A DNA stretch of 64,000 nt, taken from assembly GCA_023386315.1 (NCBI GenBank), contig JAEWJZ010000009.1:91014-155013 (forward strand), written 5' to 3'. The notes under the pieces are model-generated. The model searched no databases. It worked only from the letters and a program-made list of their open reading frames with translations, and was not told the DNA's origin. This DNA comes from Bacillota bacterium (GTDB lineage Bacteria > Bacillota > Clostridia > Lachnospirales > Lachnospiraceae). Shown in pieces: positions 22,081 to 30,597 of this stretch. Numbering within the stretch: the stretch's first letter is position 1; each line of letters opens with the position of its first letter. A program made the translations under genes and the position numbers.

Positions 22081-22525
22081 CTTCTTCCCTGCTGTCATGC
22101 AGACCAAATCTGGATTTCCGTGCAAATACCTCCAAAGAGGTATCTTCCAGATAATCCACAGATCCCTGACAGGGACCATCAAACTGCTCTTTCATGAATT
22201 CAATCAGTTCATCGTCGGGTATTTCGTCCAGAGTTTCATTTTTATACAAATAAAATATTTCCTGAAGACGCCCCAGGGTATCCGTATAGTTATCCTGATA
22301 AATATACGGCGAATCACAGAAAGCGAAAATAAGCTTCGGCAGAATCCCTTCACCAAATTCCACTCTCTCCTGTTTTTTTAAAATATTTTTTCTTTCGGTT
22401 AAAAGCAGCGCTGCATCTTCCTCTGACAGCTTAAGACCAAACTGTCCGGTATATTCATTTGCAGCATTTAATTTTGCCAGTGATGCCCTGTCATCTCCCT
22501 GCATCAGCCATTTTTCATTGTCCAT
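22064..22525 (-). CDS. uncharacterised protein, resembling DUF6323
   Basis: A 153-residue acidic protein with no membrane segment. The start is ATG 22525, eight bases behind AGGAG; an upstream in-frame ATG at 22552 lacks a ribosome site. Segments such as YTGQFGLKLSEEDAALLLTERK and FGEGILPKLIFAFCDSPYI are visible. Its overlap with the following gene makes a two-gene unit. Function unknown; the pair may form a complex, which is inference. Confidence 0.72.
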   Translation of the reverse strand: MDNEKWLMQGDDRASLAKLNAANEYTGQFGLKLSEEDAALLLTERKNILKKQERVEFGEGILPKLIFAFCDSPYIYQDNYTDTLGRLQEIFYLYKNETLDEIPDDELIEFMKEQFDGPCQGSVDYLEDTSLEVFARKSRFGLHDSREEDDDEI

Positions 22526-22584
22526 AGTCGTACTCCTTTCTGATAAATTCAAAGTTTACGCCTGTCGCAGGGGAATTACAAGAC

Positions 22585-22620
22585 TTGAAAAAAAGTTGTT
22601 TTTGTGGTATTATATTACCA
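22585..22620 (+). promoter_or_regulatory. isolated promoter-like sequence with an inverted repeat over its -10
   Basis: TTGAAA (22585-22590), a 17-base spacer and TATTAT (22608-22613) fit a sigma-A promoter on the plus strand. TGGTA and TACCA arms (22605-22620) flank the -10. The next plus-strand start is 336 bases away, so it would give a long leader for the lipid block. The reverse strand shows TATAAT at the same place, possibly for the leftward pair. The rest of 22526-22948 is AT-rich and carries no gene that I can see. Confidence 0.4.
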
Positions 22621-22948
22621 TCAGATAAAGCATTTATTCTTATTTTTTCCAGAATTTCATTTTCATCATATAGCTGCTGTCGTGGCTGCTCACTTCCCTT
22701 TCCAATTTATCCATCATTGATTTTATATTATTAACTGCCAATTTTGTGTGGCATCCCTCTCCTCTTTCACTTGATAAGTTTATTATGAGCAGAAAATCTT
22801 AATGGTTTCTAAATGGCTTCTGAACAATCCTAAAATCAGACACAGAGAATTACATTTGATCATATTATCACCAAATCTACATATTTTTTATATCTTTCTC
22901 TCAGACAATCTGATAAGATAATAAAAAGTAAAGAGACAGGTGGATGGT

Positions 22949-24112
22949 ATGAATTTATTTATTATTATAATCAGCTTGCATTTGCTGCTATATATCGTGC
23001 GATTTATGATGGCAAAAAGCTACTATTACAGTCAGCAGATAACAGGAACCTTAAAAGAGAACGGGGATGAGTTTTCTGTAATTCAGCCAATTGTATCTGG
23101 TGATTGTAATCTGGAACATTGCCTGAAGACAAATGTTAAAAATGGAGGAAAAGCAAATTTTATCTGGATCGTTGATGAAAACGATCAGGAAGCCGGCAGA
23201 ATTGTTAAAAATATAAAAGAAGAAACAGGGAAAGATATTAAAATTATCACTGCAAAAGATATACCCAAAGAAAAAAACGAAAAAGTATTTAAACAAAAGT
23301 TAGCACTTCCTTATGCAAGAGAATTTTTTATTGCAGCAGATGATGATGTGATTCTTTCATTTGACCAGCTTTATAAATTAAAAGATAAGCTTAACAGGCA
23401 GGATTGTGTGATTACAGGACTGCCGTATTACCGTATGGGACATGATTTCCTGACAAATTTAGTTGTGGGATTTGTTAATGGGAATACCTTATTAACGTAT
23501 CTGGTAATAGCAGGTCTGGGTGCTGTAGGCAGTTTAAATGGCATGTTTTATATGGCTAAAAAAGATACGTTTATTCATTTAAATGTTTTTGAAAATATTG
23601 AGGATAAACTATCAGATGAGTATGAAATAGCAAAAATATTGCGTAATAAGAATATTCAAATTATTCAGAGCACATGCCCCTGTTCTGTTGGAACCACTAT
23701 TGAGAGCTTCAGTCATTACATGAATCTGATGAGACGATGGATGGTATTTGCCAATGTATATATGGCAGAAAGACTCCAGTTATCCACATTATTAACAATT
23801 GTAGTACCAACTGCTTTACCCTTACTTATTTTCACACATGCATTGATAATCAGGAATTTCAGGATTCTTCCAATTATTTTTGGCATACAGGTGCTGATCG
23901 CTTTTCTAAATTATTATCAGAGGCGTCAATACTTCAAAATAAAGGAACCTTTAAAAATAATACTATTTGAAATAATAAGTGCTTATTTACAGCCTCTCCA
24001 TTATATAAATAGCTTGATTAAGCCAAGAATGGTCATTTGGAGAAACAATAAGGTCATGATTAATAAAGATGGTTCGGTCAGATATGAAAAAGTTGGAGGA
24101 ACATCATTATGA
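22949..24112 (+). CDS. GT21-like glycosyltransferase (ceramide glucosyltransferase family)
   Basis: A 387-residue membrane glycosyltransferase. An N-terminal anchor (about 1-20) is followed by a GT-A domain with the aspartates of the family: WIVDEND, IAADDDVILS (DDD at 131-133) and LSDEYEIAK (D223). The closing motif (Q/R)xxRW is seen as MRRW (261-264). Three further hydrophobic segments end the protein. This motif set matches GT21, whose known members glucosylate ceramide on lipid membranes. The start at ATG 22949 is chosen for AGGTGG six bases upstream; a GTG at 22940 is in frame. It overlaps the next gene by four bases (ATGA) and opens the AT-rich block. Confidence 0.82.
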   Translation: MNLFIIIISLHLLLYIVRFMMAKSYYYSQQITGTLKENGDEFSVIQPIVSGDCNLEHCLKTNVKNGGKANFIWIVDENDQEAGRIVKNIKEETGKDIKIITAKDIPKEKNEKVFKQKLALPYAREFFIAADDDVILSFDQLYKLKDKLNRQDCVITGLPYYRMGHDFLTNLVVGFVNGNTLLTYLVIAGLGAVGSLNGMFYMAKKDTFIHLNVFENIEDKLSDEYEIAKILRNKNIQIIQSTCPCSVGTTIESFSHYMNLMRRWMVFANVYMAERLQLSTLLTIVVPTALPLLIFTHALIIRNFRILPIIFGIQVLIAFLNYYQRRQYFKIKEPLKIILFEIISAYLQPLHYINSLIKPRMVIWRNNKVMINKDGSVRYEKVGGTSL

Positions 24113-25104
24113 GAGTTTGTGTTACAGGCGCCACTGGATTTTTAGGAAAGTATGTTGTGGAATTATTGACAGAAAAAGGCTATAAAGTAACTGCATTTGG
24201 AAGAAATGCAGTTAAGGGAGCTGAACTTGAAAATGATAACGTAACATTTATTAAGGGAAACTTAGAAAGCCTGCGTGATGTTTTATCAGCGGTAAGGGGC
24301 TGCGAATATGTTGTTCATGCAGGCGCCTTGTCTTCTGCCTGGGGAAAGGAAAAGGACTTTTATAATGCAAATGTGAAAGGAACCGAACATATATTAAACG
24401 CATGTGAAAGGTATAAAATAAAGCGATTAGTCTTCATTTCTTCACCCAGCATTTATACAAGAAGTAAAGACCAGCATTTTATTAAAGAAACCCAGGTTGC
24501 TTGGAATAGTGAGTTGAATTATTATATTCAGACGAAAATTCTTGCAGAGAAAGCTATCCGTGATTTTAAGACCAGTACCTTTGAAAAAGTTATTATCCGC
24601 CCACGGGGACTTTTTGGGATAGGAGATACAAGTATTATTCCCAGATTAATGCGTGCAAATAAAGTAATAGGTATTCCTGTCTTTAATAACGGAGACAACT
24701 TCGTGGATATTACTTACGTTGAAAACGCTGCTCATAGTATTTGGCTGGCCATGACTGTAAATGGTATTGACGGAGCCATATATAACATAACCAATGATGA
24801 GCCTATGGCTTTCAAAAAAATTCTATCGATATTTCTAAAAGAAATTGGACAAAAACCAAGATTTCTAAAATTGTATTATCCAGTTATGTCTAAAATAGTA
24901 GGGGGCATTGAATGGTTCTACAAAATAATGAAGATAAAAAGAGAACCGGTTTTTACGAGGTATACATTAATGACTTTGGGTTTTAGCCAGACCTTAAATA
25001 TAGAAAAGGCAAAAAATGAGCTGGAATATAAACCGGTTTATACCATTGAGGAAGGTATTAAAAAGTATGCAAAATGGTATCGAGAGCAAAATTACAAGTA
25101 TTAA
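24109..25104 (+). CDS. NAD(P)-dependent reductase, OleD / 3-beta-HSD-like extended SDR
   Basis: This 331-residue protein has the nucleotide-binding motif VTGATGFLGKYV (5-16) and catalytic Y139-xxx-K143 in NYYIQTK, with the serine segment VFISSPSIYT. The segment AWGKEKDFYNANVKGTEHIL is typical of the OleD/3-beta-hydroxysteroid branch rather than sugar epimerases. OleD reduces 2-alkyl-3-ketoacids to 3-hydroxyacids in head-to-head olefin synthesis. The presence of an OleA-like synthase in the same unit supports a similar reduction here (inference). A sugar-nucleotide epimerase is the main alternative. Confidence 0.8.
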   Translation: MRVCVTGATGFLGKYVVELLTEKGYKVTAFGRNAVKGAELENDNVTFIKGNLESLRDVLSAVRGCEYVVHAGALSSAWGKEKDFYNANVKGTEHILNACERYKIKRLVFISSPSIYTRSKDQHFIKETQVAWNSELNYYIQTKILAEKAIRDFKTSTFEKVIIRPRGLFGIGDTSIIPRLMRANKVIGIPVFNNGDNFVDITYVENAAHSIWLAMTVNGIDGAIYNITNDEPMAFKKILSIFLKEIGQKPRFLKLYYPVMSKIVGGIEWFYKIMKIKREPVFTRYTLMTLGFSQTLNIEKAKNELEYKPVYTIEEGIKKYAKWYREQNYKY

Positions 25105-25861
25105 GTTCTACAACTGCGGATATTGTATGAATGATTTAAAGCGGATGTATAAAGAGATAAAAAAGCATAAAAAAGTGATCTTTCGGGCCAAGGTCATGCT
25201 AATAGACCATAAGACATACGGTAAGATTCTTGTAGATACAGGTTATAGCCATAGAATATACGAAAATGGACTTACTTCCAAGCTATATCATTTGATTAAT
25301 CCAACTTATTATGCAAAAAAAGACCATATTTTATATCAGTTAAGGAAAGACGGCATTAAACCAGGTGATTTATCCATGATTATTTTAACACATCTTCATC
25401 CAGACCATATTGGCGGACTTCATGATATAAAAAATACCCAAATAATCATGAGCGATAAATGCAGAGAAAAAATAACTGGTGCCAGATACAATGAACTGGT
25501 ATTTCCAAATCAAATTGGAAAAAGTATAGAAAATCAAATTATGTCAGTAAGTGTTAATAATAGATCCCCCTTAAAGGGCTTTAAAGGCAAGGATCTTTTT
25601 GGAGATGGTTCTGTCTGGCTTATGGAGTTAGAAGGCCATGCGTATGGCCAGATTGGTATATATATTCCGGAAAAAAAGCTTTTTTATGTAGCTGATGCTG
25701 TATGGGGGACAGATTTTTTAAAATACAGACTGCGTATGATACCAAGACTTATTCAGAATGATTATAAGGCCTACGTACAGACGGTAAAAAAATTAACAGC
25801 TTTAAAGGGAGTTTCAATTATTTCCGCCCATGGAGAAGAGGTATATAATGATGCACAATAA
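25067..25861 (+). CDS. metallo-beta-lactamase-fold hydrolase
   Basis: This 264-residue protein has the zinc motif THLHPDHIGG (H109-x-H111-x-D113-H114), then HAYGQIGIYI, VADAVWG and SAHGEE, giving the full dinuclear set. The fold covers thioesterases, lactonases, phosphodiesterases and others. In this block an acyl-thioester or lactone hydrolase would make sense (inference). No signal peptide is present; FYNCGYC near the start is notable. The start at 25067 lies inside the previous gene (38-base overlap) behind AGGAAGG; the frame is open further upstream. It overlaps the next gene by 14 bases. Confidence 0.85.
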   Translation: MQNGIESKITSIKFYNCGYCMNDLKRMYKEIKKHKKVIFRAKVMLIDHKTYGKILVDTGYSHRIYENGLTSKLYHLINPTYYAKKDHILYQLRKDGIKPGDLSMIILTHLHPDHIGGLHDIKNTQIIMSDKCREKITGARYNELVFPNQIGKSIENQIMSVSVNNRSPLKGFKGKDLFGDGSVWLMELEGHAYGQIGIYIPEKKLFYVADAVWGTDFLKYRLRMIPRLIQNDYKAYVQTVKKLTALKGVSIISAHGEEVYNDAQ

Positions 25862-27140
25862 GTTTAGGATCATTTTTAGTTACTTAAAATACAGAAATTC
25901 AAAAAAATTCAAAAGCCGGGAAGCAATTCATAAATATCAAAAAAAGGAGATAAAAAATTTATTAAAGCATATTAAAAAATATTCTCTGTATTACAGAACT
26001 ATACTGAAAGATAATGATAATCTATTTTCTTTACCCATAATAAATAAGTCCGTCATGATGGAGAATTTTGATGAACTGGTGTGTGCAGATATAAAAAAAG
26101 AAGAAGCCTTAAATTTTGCAGTTTCTGCTGAAAAGGGCAGAAACTTTAATAGTAAGTTAAATGGTCTTACCGTGGGGTTATCCTCTGGAACTTCGGGACA
26201 TCAGGGAATTTTTATTGCAAGTCAGAAAGAAGCTGATATATGGACAGGTGCAATTTTAGGCCGATTTTTACCCCATACCATAGGTAAGCAGGAAATTGCT
26301 TTTTTCTTAAGGGCAAACAGTACACTGTACGAAAATGTGAAAACAAGACAAATAAGCTTTACCTATTATGATATTTATAAACCATTGGAACAACATATCC
26401 ATAAGCTTAACCAGACAAATACCAGTATACTAATTGCTCCTCCATCGGTATTAATTCTGTTAGCAGAAGCTGTACAGGAAAATAAGCTTCATTTGAAACT
26501 AAAAAAAGTCATATCTGTTGCCGAGGTACTGGAAAAATCGGATGAGGAATACTTTAAAAGTGTATTTGGGCAAAATGTCATCCATCAGGTATACCAATGT
26601 ACCGAAGGCTTTTTGGGATTCACATGTGAATATGGTACGCTACATATAAATGAAGATATTGTATTCATAGAAGAAGAAAAAATAGATGAAATCCGTTTTA
26701 TTCCTGTTATTACTGATTTTACAAGAAAATCCCAGCCGGTTGTAAGATACCGCTTAAATGATGTTTTATTGCATAAAAAAGAAAAATGTCCATGCGGAAG
26801 CCATTTTATGGCTCTTGAGAAGATCGAAGGCCGTGAAGATGATGTATTTATTTTTGAAAATAAAAATGGCAGTGATACGAAAGTATTTTCTGATATTATC
26901 AGTCGTTGTATCTTATATGTCAATGGTATAAAGCAATACCAGGTAATACAGGAAAATAAAAAGGCATTAAGGATTTTATTGGAATATGAAAAAGATGCCG
27001 ATCCGCAAGCAGTACAAAAACAACTTAAGACAGAGTTTTCAAATACATTGTCGCAATTAGGCTGCATGGATATAGCCATGACATTTGATAAATATCAACA
27101 TACAACTGGTAAAAAGCTAAAGAGGATTATTAGATTATGA
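25848..27140 (+). CDS. adenylate-forming ligase, F390-synthetase / PaaK-like
   Basis: This 430-residue protein belongs to the ANL-like branch of phenylacetate-CoA ligases, coenzyme F390 synthetases and LuxE. Visible motifs are the phosphate loop GLSSGTSGHQG, the QVYQCTEGFLGF adenine segment, RYRLNDVL (aspartate for the ribose) and a C-terminal lysine in TGKKLKRIIRL. A Cys-His group (CPCGSHF) is typical of the branch. It should activate a carboxylate as an acyl-adenylate; the acceptor (CoA, protein or alcohol) is unknown. OleC, also adenylate-forming, has the matching place in olefin clusters. The start at 25848 has AGAGG six bases before it. It overlaps both neighbours. Confidence 0.8.
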   Translation: MMHNKFRIIFSYLKYRNSKKFKSREAIHKYQKKEIKNLLKHIKKYSLYYRTILKDNDNLFSLPIINKSVMMENFDELVCADIKKEEALNFAVSAEKGRNFNSKLNGLTVGLSSGTSGHQGIFIASQKEADIWTGAILGRFLPHTIGKQEIAFFLRANSTLYENVKTRQISFTYYDIYKPLEQHIHKLNQTNTSILIAPPSVLILLAEAVQENKLHLKLKKVISVAEVLEKSDEEYFKSVFGQNVIHQVYQCTEGFLGFTCEYGTLHINEDIVFIEEEKIDEIRFIPVITDFTRKSQPVVRYRLNDVLLHKKEKCPCGSHFMALEKIEGREDDVFIFENKNGSDTKVFSDIISRCILYVNGIKQYQVIQENKKALRILLEYEKDADPQAVQKQLKTEFSNTLSQLGCMDIAMTFDKYQHTTGKKLKRIIRL

Positions 27141-28069
27141 AAAACTTAAAAATTATCGGATATGGAAAAGACAAAGGAAATAAAATTATACGATTTGACA
27201 ATAATATACGTCATAGAATGGATGAAACACAAAATCATTACACAATGTCGGTCAATTCTATTGAAAAGGCGCTCCTGGCTGCAGAATGTACTATAGATGA
27301 TATGGATTTAATTGTTTATGCAAGTGCTGTCGGCTACCAGCCTATTCCCTGTTCAGCAGCACTTATTTTAGAAAAGCTCGAACCTTCTGGACCGATTCCC
27401 TGCATGGACATTAATACAACCTGTACCAGCTTCATTACAGCACTTGATACAATCTCTTACATGGTACATGAAGGACGATATAACAGAGTCTTGATCCTGT
27501 CATCAGAAACAGCTTCCCTTGGTATTAATCCGGAACAAAAGGAGAGCTATGAATTATTTAGTGATGGAGCAGCCGCAGTTATTGTTGAAAAAGACGAAAA
27601 TGCTGAATCAGGAGTAATATTTGGTATTTGGAAGACATGGACCCAGGGGGCCCATGATACAGAAATACGGGGAGGACTCAGCAGTCTTCACCCAAGGCAC
27701 CATACGAAAGAAAATAAAAATGAATATTTATTTGATATGAACGGACCAAAGGTATTGAGACTGGTGGCCCAAAAAATCCCGGAGTTTGTAGAACAATTGG
27801 AAAAAGAAAGTGGCATTGCTTTAGGAGATATAGATTTGATCATCCCTCATCAGGCAAGCCGTGCGCTGCCTTTAGTTATGAAACAACTAGGGATTAAGGA
27901 AGGGAAATATATGAATTATGTTGAAGATTATGGAAATATGATTGCCGCTTCTGTTCCCTATATGTTATGTTTAGCCTTGGAAGAAAATAGAATCAAAAAA
28001 GGAAATACTGTACTTCTGTTCGGAACAGCAGCCGGTATGACAATCAGCGGATTAATTTTAAAAATATAA
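27137..28069 (+). CDS. 3-oxoacyl-ACP synthase III-like thiolase-fold enzyme (OleA/FabH type)
   Basis: This 310-residue condensing enzyme has the full Cys-His-Asn triad: C96 in INTTCTSFITAL, H238 in IIPHQASRAL and N267 in EDYGNMIAASVP. The glycine-rich GTAAGMTISGLI closes the protein. FabH starts fatty acid chains, while OleA condenses two acyl-CoAs head to head. The DINTTCTSF surrounding and the partner genes fit OleA or a secondary-metabolite KASIII more than housekeeping FabH. It starts in the ATGA of the ligase and ends the block. No terminator is evident before the ABC promoter. Confidence 0.85.
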   Translation: MKNLKIIGYGKDKGNKIIRFDNNIRHRMDETQNHYTMSVNSIEKALLAAECTIDDMDLIVYASAVGYQPIPCSAALILEKLEPSGPIPCMDINTTCTSFITALDTISYMVHEGRYNRVLILSSETASLGINPEQKESYELFSDGAAAVIVEKDENAESGVIFGIWKTWTQGAHDTEIRGGLSSLHPRHHTKENKNEYLFDMNGPKVLRLVAQKIPEFVEQLEKESGIALGDIDLIIPHQASRALPLVMKQLGIKEGKYMNYVEDYGNMIAASVPYMLCLALEENRIKKGNTVLLFGTAAGMTISGLILKI

Positions 28070-28131
28070 AAAATTGAAACTAATGGTAAAATATGGATAA
28101 TAGTTATAAATGTAATACGAGAGTTTACAAA

Positions 28132-28160
28132 TTGACAACATAAATGGTATTATATATAAT
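28132..28160 (+). promoter_or_regulatory. near-perfect sigma-A promoter of the amino acid ABC transporter
   Basis: TTGACA (28132-28137) and TATAAT (28155-28160) match both consensus hexamers with a 17-base spacer. The transporter start is 69 bases further on. It is among the strongest-looking promoters in the window. Confidence 0.88.
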
Positions 28161-28228
28161 ATTCTTTATATTGTTATGATGTAAACTGTTACTGTTTTAA
28201 ATTATGAAATAATTGAGGAGATTAATTT

Positions 28229-29056
28229 ATGAAAAAAATTTTAGCTTTCGTTTTATGCACAGTTTTGACTGGTGGTATATTATTAACAGGCTGCGGTTCC
28301 TCTGAAAAGAAGGATACTGAAAAAGAAACATCTGTAAAAGCAGATGAAACAACTAAGACCTCTGACGGCTCAGCAAACGATAAAATATGGATTATTGCTA
28401 CCGATACTGTATTCAAACCATTTGAATATACCAATGAAAAGAATGAATTTGTAGGAATCGATGTTGATTTGCTTGCTGCTATTGCAGAAGACCAGGGATT
28501 TAAGTATGAATTGCAAAGCCTTGGCTGGGATGCATCAGTTGCTGCTGTACAGGCAGGACAGGCAGACGGTCTTATTGCAGGTGCCACAATTAAGCAGGAA
28601 CGTATTGATTCCGGATGGATTTTTTCCGAGGGATATTATAATGCCTCCCAGACATTTGTTGTAGGTGAGGGAAGTGACATTAAGAGCTTTGAAGATCTTA
28701 AGGGTAAAAATGTTGCAGTTAAAAATGGTACAGCTGGTGCTGATTTTGCAAATAGCCTGAAAGAACAGTATGGATTTACAGTAACTGTCTTTGATGATTC
28801 ACCAACCATGTATCAGGATGTTATACTTGGTAACAGTGCGGCATGTGTGGAAGATTCACCGATTATGAAAGCTTCCATAAAAGAAGGCGGTCTTAAGCTT
28901 ATGATTCCTGAAGGAATGGAAAGTGAAGGTGCTCCTTACGGTTTTGCAATTATGAATAAAGATAAGCAGGAATTACTGGATAAATTTAATGCAGGACTTG
29001 CAAATATTAAAGCAAATGGAAAATATGATGAAATCATCAATAAGTATTTAAAATAG
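28229..29056 (+). CDS. polar amino acid ABC transporter, substrate-binding lipoprotein
   Basis: This 275-residue SBP_bac_3 protein starts with a lipoprotein signal peptide (lipobox LLTGC, Cys22) and a charged linker. The mature domain shows the family pattern: FKPFEYTNEKNEFVGIDVDLL, AGQADGLIAGATI and VAVKNGTAGADFA. It captures a polar amino acid such as glutamine, cystine or histidine at the outer membrane face. The ligand cannot be told. It is the first gene of a three-gene transporter, set apart by a hairpin. Confidence 0.93.
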   Translation: MKKILAFVLCTVLTGGILLTGCGSSEKKDTEKETSVKADETTKTSDGSANDKIWIIATDTVFKPFEYTNEKNEFVGIDVDLLAAIAEDQGFKYELQSLGWDASVAAVQAGQADGLIAGATIKQERIDSGWIFSEGYYNASQTFVVGEGSDIKSFEDLKGKNVAVKNGTAGADFANSLKEQYGFTVTVFDDSPTMYQDVILGNSAACVEDSPIMKASIKEGGLKLMIPEGMESEGAPYGFAIMNKDKQELLDKFNAGLANIKANGKYDEIINKYLK

Positions 29057-29101
29057 GAATAATTTCAGAGAAACTCTGCAAAAGGATAGGAAGTTGATTA
29101 C

Positions 29102-29135
29102 GAACGTGAGAGACTGTAACAGGAATCTCACGTTC
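29102..29135 (+). terminator. intercistronic hairpin behind the binding protein
   Basis: GAACGTGAGA (29102-29111) and TCTCACGTTC (29126-29135) form a ten-pair perfect stem with a 14-base loop. Only a short, broken T tract follows. Such hairpins often protect or partly stop the transcript so that binding protein exceeds permease. Confidence 0.65.
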
Positions 29136-29177
29136 TTGTTATCATCCTTTATATACTAAGAATACGGAGGTTAAGTT

Positions 29178-29846
29178 ATGATTACGATCATACAGACGTA
29201 TGGGTCTATGCTCCTGCAGGCATTGGGGAAAACTTTACTGCTTACGTTGTTATCGTTGGTTTTCGCCATGATAATCGGTCTGGTTTTTTCATTGATGAAT
29301 GTTGGGAAAAATCGCTTTTTTAATTTCATTGGAACCGCATATGTTGATGGGGTTCGTGGTGTTCCACTTATTGTTTTGGCCTATTTTATATATTTTGGCG
29401 TACCGACTGGAATAAAAATGATGGGTATACAGGATTTCAGATTAACAGCTCTTCAGGCAGGTACGATTGCCCTTGCCATGAACTGCGGCGCTTATATGGC
29501 TGAGATTATCCGGGCAGGTATTGAAAGTGTTGATAAAGGACAGATGGAAGCCAGCAGAAGTCTTGGTTTGAATTATGCAAAAAGCATGCGGCTGGTGGTG
29601 CTGCCTCAGGCTGTCCGTACAATGATTCCGTCTATCATCAATCAGTTCATCATTACATTAAAAGACACCTCTATTCTTTCTGTTATTGGATTCCCGGAAC
29701 TTACTAATATGGGTAAAACAATTAGTGGAAATACATTCAAGAGTCTGGAAACCTGGGCAATTGTAGGTATTATGTATATGGTTGTAATTATTACTCTCAG
29801 TAAAGTTGCAAAGAGAGTTGAAAGGAGGGTTAACCGTGGAAGATAG
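29178..29846 (+). CDS. polar amino acid ABC transporter, permease
   Basis: This 222-residue HisM/GlnP-type permease has about five membrane helices. The EAA loop that docks on the ATPase is seen as [29 protein letters not shown] (about 118-146). [16 protein letters not shown] near residue 60 is also typical. Its end overlaps the ATPase gene by 11 bases. Confidence 0.95.
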   Translation: MITIIQTYGSMLLQALGKTLLLTLLSLVFAMIIGLVFSLMNVGKNRFFNFIGTAYVDGVRGVPLIVLAYFIYFGVPTGIKMMGIQDFRLTALQAGTIALAMNCGAYMAEIIRAGIESVDKGQMEASRSLGLNYAKSMRLVVLPQAVRTMIPSIINQFIITLKDTSILSVIGFPELTNMGKTISGNTFKSLETWAIVGIMYMVVIITLSKVAKRVERRVNRGR

Positions 29847-30576
29847 AAAGCTTAAGATTCATGTTGAGAATTTAAAGAAAAATTTCGGAGCATTAGAAGT
29901 TTTAAAAAACATGAGTATTGATATTTTTGAAGGAGAGGTTGTGGTTTTGTTAGGACCTTCCGGAAGCGGTAAGTCTACATTTCTCCGGTGCCTGAATCAA
30001 CTTGAGGCGGCTACTGCCGGCAGCATCGTGGTGGATGGGAAGAATATTACAGATAAACATACCGATATAAATAAAGTACGTGAGAATATTGGCATGGTGT
30101 TCCAGCACTTTAATCTTTTCCCTCATAAAACTGTTTTAGAAAATATCATGCTTGCTCCGGTGGAGCTAAAGCTCATGACTAAGGCAGAGGCAAAAGAAAA
30201 GGGCATGCAATTATTAAACCGTGTAGGATTGGATTCGAAAGCAGATGCATACCCCTCCCAGCTCTCAGGAGGACAAAAGCAGCGTATCGCAATTGCAAGA
30301 TCACTGGCCATGAATCCTGACATTATGCTTTTTGATGAACCCACCTCCGCACTGGATCCTGAAATGGTGGGGGAAGTTCTGGCTGTTATGAAAGAGCTTG
30401 CAGCAGAAGGTATGACCATGGTTGTTGTAACGCATGAAATAGGTTTTGCAAAAGAAGTGGCGGACAGAATTGTATTTATGGACGACGGTTATATTGTAGA
30501 GCAGGGGACAGCCCAGGAAGTTATTATGAACCCGAAAGAAACCAGAACCATTGATTTTCTTAATAAAGTGTTATAG
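29836..30576 (+). CDS. polar amino acid ABC transporter, ATP-binding protein
   Basis: This 246-residue ATPase has Walker [11 protein letters not shown]-loop [11 protein letters not shown], signature [15 protein letters not shown], Walker [13 protein letters not shown] and the switch histidine in VVTHEIGFA. The GTG start at 29836 is chosen because AAGGAGG stands seven bases before it. It completes the transporter with the two preceding genes. Confidence 0.96.
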   Translation: MEDRKLKIHVENLKKNFGALEVLKNMSIDIFEGEVVVLLGPSGSGKSTFLRCLNQLEAATAGSIVVDGKNITDKHTDINKVRENIGMVFQHFNLFPHKTVLENIMLAPVELKLMTKAEAKEKGMQLLNRVGLDSKADAYPSQLSGGQKQRIAIARSLAMNPDIMLFDEPTSALDPEMVGEVLAVMKELAAEGMTMVVVTHEIGFAKEVADRIVFMDDGYIVEQGTAQEVIMNPKETRTIDFLNKVL

Positions 30577-30597
30577 TCTGTTTTGGAGGAGTAACCT

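Noticed and set aside
25067..25861. A beta-lactam resistance enzyme
   Set aside because: The MBL fold is very broad, no signal peptide exists and the gene is embedded in a biosynthetic block.
22949..28069. Polyketide or non-ribosomal peptide cluster
   Set aside because: No carrier protein, condensation, acyltransferase or thioesterase module is present; the ligase stands alone.
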